From contig NZ_CP134890.1 in the NCBI RefSeq assembly GCF_032098525.1, positions 2,604,001-2,668,000 on the forward strand: a stretch of 64,000 nt of DNA, given 5' to 3'. The translations under genes and the position numbers were made by a program. Positions within the stretch are counted from its first letter, which is position 1. Each line of letters begins with the position of its first letter. The notes under the pieces are model-generated. The model was not told the origin of the DNA. It searched no databases and saw only the letters and a list, made by a program, of their open reading frames with translations. This document shows positions 61,504-64,000 of the stretch, in pieces. The stretch is from Flavobacterium sp. PMTSA4 (GTDB lineage Bacteria > Bacteroidota > Bacteroidia > Flavobacteriales > Flavobacteriaceae).

Positions 61504-62595
61504 ATGCGACAATTTTATTTGTTTATTTTTCTTTGTGGAATAGTGGGGTTTTCTCAGAAAAACACTTCTTATTCTTTAGATGTTTCGTTTTTGAGAGGTA
61601 ATACTTTGCCGCATACTGAGGATATGTATCATTTGGTAAATGGTCATCCTGATGGTGTTTTGGTGAGTTTTTTGCAGAAAACTAATGGTTCAAAAGAGTG
61701 GCATAGAGCGTATAATTACCCGGATTTTGGGGGTTATTTTTTGTATCAAGATTTTCAAAGTGAACCTTTGGGGAAAAATTATGCTGTTGGTGCGATGTAT
61801 AATTTTTACTTTCTTAATCGTAAATTACAATTTAAGATTTCGCAAGGTGTAGCGGTGACTACAAATCCGTATGACAAGGTGAATAATAGCAAGAATAAGG
61901 CTTTTGGGAGTAGAATTATGGATAATACCAACTTTGGGTTGAGTTATGATAATCAGCATCTTTTTGGTGGGAAAATAGGTTTTCATGCTGGGCTTCTTTT
62001 TACGCATTATTCGAATGGAAGGGTAAAATCGCCTAACAGCGGAATTAATACTTATTTGTTGAATGTTGGTGTGAATTATAATTTTGAGAAAGATTTTGTT
62101 CGACAAGTTGATACTACAACGGTAAAAAAATCATACAAAGAGCCTATTCGATATAATTTTGTATTTAGAACTGGTGTTAATGAAAGTCCTATTATTGGCA
62201 GTGGACAATATCCTTTTTATCATATTGGTTTTTATGCGGATAAGCGAATCAACAGAAAATCGGCTTTGCAACTGGGAACTGAAATTTTCTTAACCCAGTC
62301 GATGAAAGAATATATTCGTTACTTCTCGATTGGCTATCCTGAAATGAATCTTGACCCAAACACGGATTATAAGCGAATTGGTGTTTTTGTTGGGCATGAA
62401 TTATTGATTAATAAAATTTCTCTCGAAGCGCAATTGGGTTATTATGTGTATCAGCCATTCAAGAAAGATATTGCAGTTTATGATAGAGTAGGGATGAAAT
62501 ATTATTTTAGCGATAAAGTTTTTGGTGGATTTACGATAAAAACGCATATGTTTTTAGCTGAAGCATTGGAATTTGGAATTGGTTACAGAATTTAA
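61504..62595 (+). CDS. acyloxyacyl hydrolase / PagL-like outer-membrane protein
   Basis: Predicted outer-membrane beta-barrel of 363 residues with a signal peptide (residues 1-17). The segment LLFTHYSNGR near residue 175 matches the His-x-Ser-Asn active site of PagL-type lipid A 3-O-deacylases, and flanking strands (GGKIGFHAGL, YLLNVGVNYNF) fit that barrel. The protein is about twice PagL length, as in the Bacteroidetes acyloxyacyl-hydrolase group. Lipid A modification is therefore inferred, not certain. Confidence 0.78.
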   Translation: MRQFYLFIFLCGIVGFSQKNTSYSLDVSFLRGNTLPHTEDMYHLVNGHPDGVLVSFLQKTNGSKEWHRAYNYPDFGGYFLYQDFQSEPLGKNYAVGAMYNFYFLNRKLQFKISQGVAVTTNPYDKVNNSKNKAFGSRIMDNTNFGLSYDNQHLFGGKIGFHAGLLFTHYSNGRVKSPNSGINTYLLNVGVNYNFEKDFVRQVDTTTVKKSYKEPIRYNFVFRTGVNESPIIGSGQYPFYHIGFYADKRINRKSALQLGTEIFLTQSMKEYIRYFSIGYPEMNLDPNTDYKRIGVFVGHELLINKISLEAQLGYYVYQPFKKDIAVYDRVGMKYYFSDKVFGGFTIKTHMFLAEALEFGIGYRI

Positions 62596-62605
62596 AACAG
62601 GAAGC

Positions 62606-63355
62606 ATGAAAAAAATAGTATCAATATTTCTTTTAGTAGTTATTTTCAATTCTTGTGAAAAACCAGGCGAATGTATTGAAAGTTCTGGACCGACAGTTTT
62701 TAAAGAAATACCTGTTGAGGCGTTTAAAAATTTGAAGATTTATCGTGGAATTGAGGTTCTAATTACTGAAGGACCAATTTATAAAGTGGAGATAGAAGCT
62801 GGAGAAAATTTTATAGACAACATTGAAGTAAAGCAAAATGGAGATCAATTGGTTTTTAGAGATAATACCAGTTGCAATTGGGTTAGAGAATATGGTCAAA
62901 CAAAAATCCATGTTACAACGCCAACATTGGAAAATGTTTATTCAAAATCTGATAGAAATATAAGTTCAACTAATGTTTTGACATTTCCGATTTTGAGATT
63001 GATAGCTTTAGATAAGGAAGGTGATGGTGAAAAAGGAGCAGGAACTGGTGATTTTCACATTGAAGTTAATAATTATCAATTGGTGATTCAAAACAATAAT
63101 GTATCGCGATATTATGTTTCAGGTCAAACAGATGAAGCTTTACTTGATTTTTATTTTGGAGATGGACGTATAGAAGCTCAAAATTTAATTGCACAAAACA
63201 TTAAAGTCTTTCATCGTGGTTCAAACGATATGATTGTAACCCCAATTCAAAGTATAGAAGGAGTTTTAAACAGCACAGGTGATTTAAGATTGACTACAAC
63301 ACCACCAATTGTAAATGTTCAAGAACTCTATCAAGGAAGAGTTATTTATCCTTAA
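62606..63355 (+). CDS. DUF2807 (head GIN domain) lipoprotein
   Basis: Secreted lipoprotein of 249 residues; lipobox FNSC near residue 17-20. The rest is the repetitive beta-strand DUF2807 domain (FKNLKIYRGIEVLITEG, then VYSKSDRNISSTN and IQNNNVSRYYVSG), which is thought to form a right-handed beta-structure. Start at 62606 gives the signal peptide; eleven more codons are open upstream, overlapping the previous gene. Function unknown. The gene ends one base before gldA, which converges. Confidence 0.85.
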   Translation: MKKIVSIFLLVVIFNSCEKPGECIESSGPTVFKEIPVEAFKNLKIYRGIEVLITEGPIYKVEIEAGENFIDNIEVKQNGDQLVFRDNTSCNWVREYGQTKIHVTTPTLENVYSKSDRNISSTNVLTFPILRLIALDKEGDGEKGAGTGDFHIEVNNYQLVIQNNNVSRYYVSGQTDEALLDFYFGDGRIEAQNLIAQNIKVFHRGSNDMIVTPIQSIEGVLNSTGDLRLTTTPPIVNVQELYQGRVIYP

Positions 63356-63356
63356 A

Positions 63357-64000
63357 TTATTTTTTAGTTTTCTCTCTGAAAATTTGCTCCAAGTTTTTGC
63401 TTTTCAAACTCATTTGTAATGTTTTTAAACCATTAGAATGAGCAAAATCAAAAATAGTTGGTCGCATATCTTCTTCGGTAGCAAAGGTGATTTCCCAAAT
63501 GTTGTTTTGAGTGTTTTTTATACTTTTTAAATTTGGCAATGCTGATAAAACGGCTTCGTTTATGGTTTTGTCAAATTCAACCTCAATAATTTGTTCAGCT
63601 TCGTCAGAAACTAATTTGGTTAATTGTTTATCAGTAACAATTTTTCCTTTGTCGATAATGATTACACGATCGCAAATGGCTTCAACTTCTTGCATAATAT
63701 GCGTAGAAAGAAAAACGGTTTTGTCTTTTCCAACGTTTTTAATAACGTTTCTAATTTCAACCAATTGATTTGGGTCTAAACCTGTAGTAGGTTCGTCTAA
63801 AATCAATACTTCGGGATTGTGTAACAAAGCAGTTGCCAATCCAACACGTTGACGATAACCTTTAGAAAGTTGACCTATTTTTTTATGGCTTTCAGGAGTT
63901 AAACCAGTTAGTTCAATCACTTCTTCAATTCTTGATTTTGAAATTTTATATACATCAGCGTTAAACGCTAAATATTCACGGACATATAAATCCAAATACA
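63357..64000 (-). CDS. gldA: gliding-motility ABC transporter ATP-binding protein GldA, N terminus missing
   Basis: C-terminal 214 codons of an ABC ATPase; the frame runs off the window end, so the Walker A loop is not seen. Visible parts are DLYVREYLAFNADVY, the signature LSKGYRQRVGLA, Walker B VLILDEPTTGLD and the switch His in FLSTHIMQEVEA. These match GldA, which with GldF and GldG forms a transporter needed for gliding in many flavobacteria. The other subunits would be outside the window; ABC ATPases of similar type (NatA-like) cannot be excluded. Confidence 0.82.
   Translation of the reverse strand, partial: YLDLYVREYLAFNADVYKISKSRIEEVIELTGLTPESHKKIGQLSKGYRQRVGLATALLHNPEVLILDEPTTGLDPNQLVEIRNVIKNVGKDKTVFLSTHIMQEVEAICDRVIIIDKGKIVTDKQLTKLVSDEAEQIIEVEFDKTINEAVLSALPNLKSIKNTQNNIWEITFATEEDMRPTIFDFAHSNGLKTLQMSLKSKNLEQIFREKTKK

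Overview
The window looks like a chromosomal segment of a member of the Flavobacteriaceae, probably Flavobacterium or a close relative. Grounds are the very A+T-rich sequence, promoters of the Bacteroidetes type (TTG, about 20 bases, TAnnTTTG), weak Shine-Dalgarno sites, and genes typical of the group: porT, gldA, a TamL-like lipoprotein, GLPGLI and DUF5686 proteins and CarboxypepD_reg-type outer-membrane proteins. No rRNA, tRNA, insertion sequence, prophage or CRISPR array was seen. Most of the region is core metabolism and cell envelope.

Layout. 1-5.5 kb: a secreted S9 dipeptidyl peptidase (5' end cut off), two POT-family peptide transporters and a secreted thioredoxin-like protein, which together suit peptide use. 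5.5-10.7 kb (minus): surE, a histidine phosphatase, lpxB, an NlpC/P60 hydrolase and comEC in tandem. 10.8-14.4 kb: a C-terminal processing protease, a charged coiled-coil protein and a lipoprotein nuclease. 14.4-21.6 kb (minus): purH, then the rod-shape cluster mreB-mreC-mreD-mrdA-rodA. 21.7-31 kb: a MacB-like permease, accD, fbaA, a TamL-like barrel, a SpoU methyltransferase, porT, ubiE, a 2TM protein and folA. 31-41.3 kb: a small CBM48 protein, thyA, a bifunctional nuclease-like protein, etfAB, pdhB, a DUF5686 protein, a DNA glycosylase and two glycosyltransferase-type genes. 41.5-50.3 kb: a membrane pyrophosphatase with an unusual Cys-rich tail, an AhpD-like protein, a deoxynucleoside kinase, a GLPGLI protein and a large outer-membrane protein. 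50.4-61.1 kb: a methionine/SAM regulon. 61.5-64 kb: a PagL-like protein, a DUF2807 lipoprotein and the 3' part of gldA.

The methionine block is the most striking region. metK (minus) is preceded by a SAM-II-type riboswitch. The divergent operon metZ-osmC-metX-hom is preceded by two tandem Met/Cys-rich leader peptides, each followed by a strong intrinsic terminator and each carrying a segment complementary to that terminator, which is the layout of a transcription attenuator. The split metH genes and metF follow a SAM-I riboswitch. Three kinds of RNA control of one pathway thus lie within about 5 kb.

The second unusual theme is three intergenic arrays of degenerate repeats, all with an exact 21-bp period (10, 16 and 10 units). 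Each sits just downstream of a stop codon (after the MacB-like permease, the AhpD-like gene and metF). Unit sequences differ between arrays, but two of them read as coiled-coil-like heptads in one frame, interrupted by stops. I do not recognise them as a described element.
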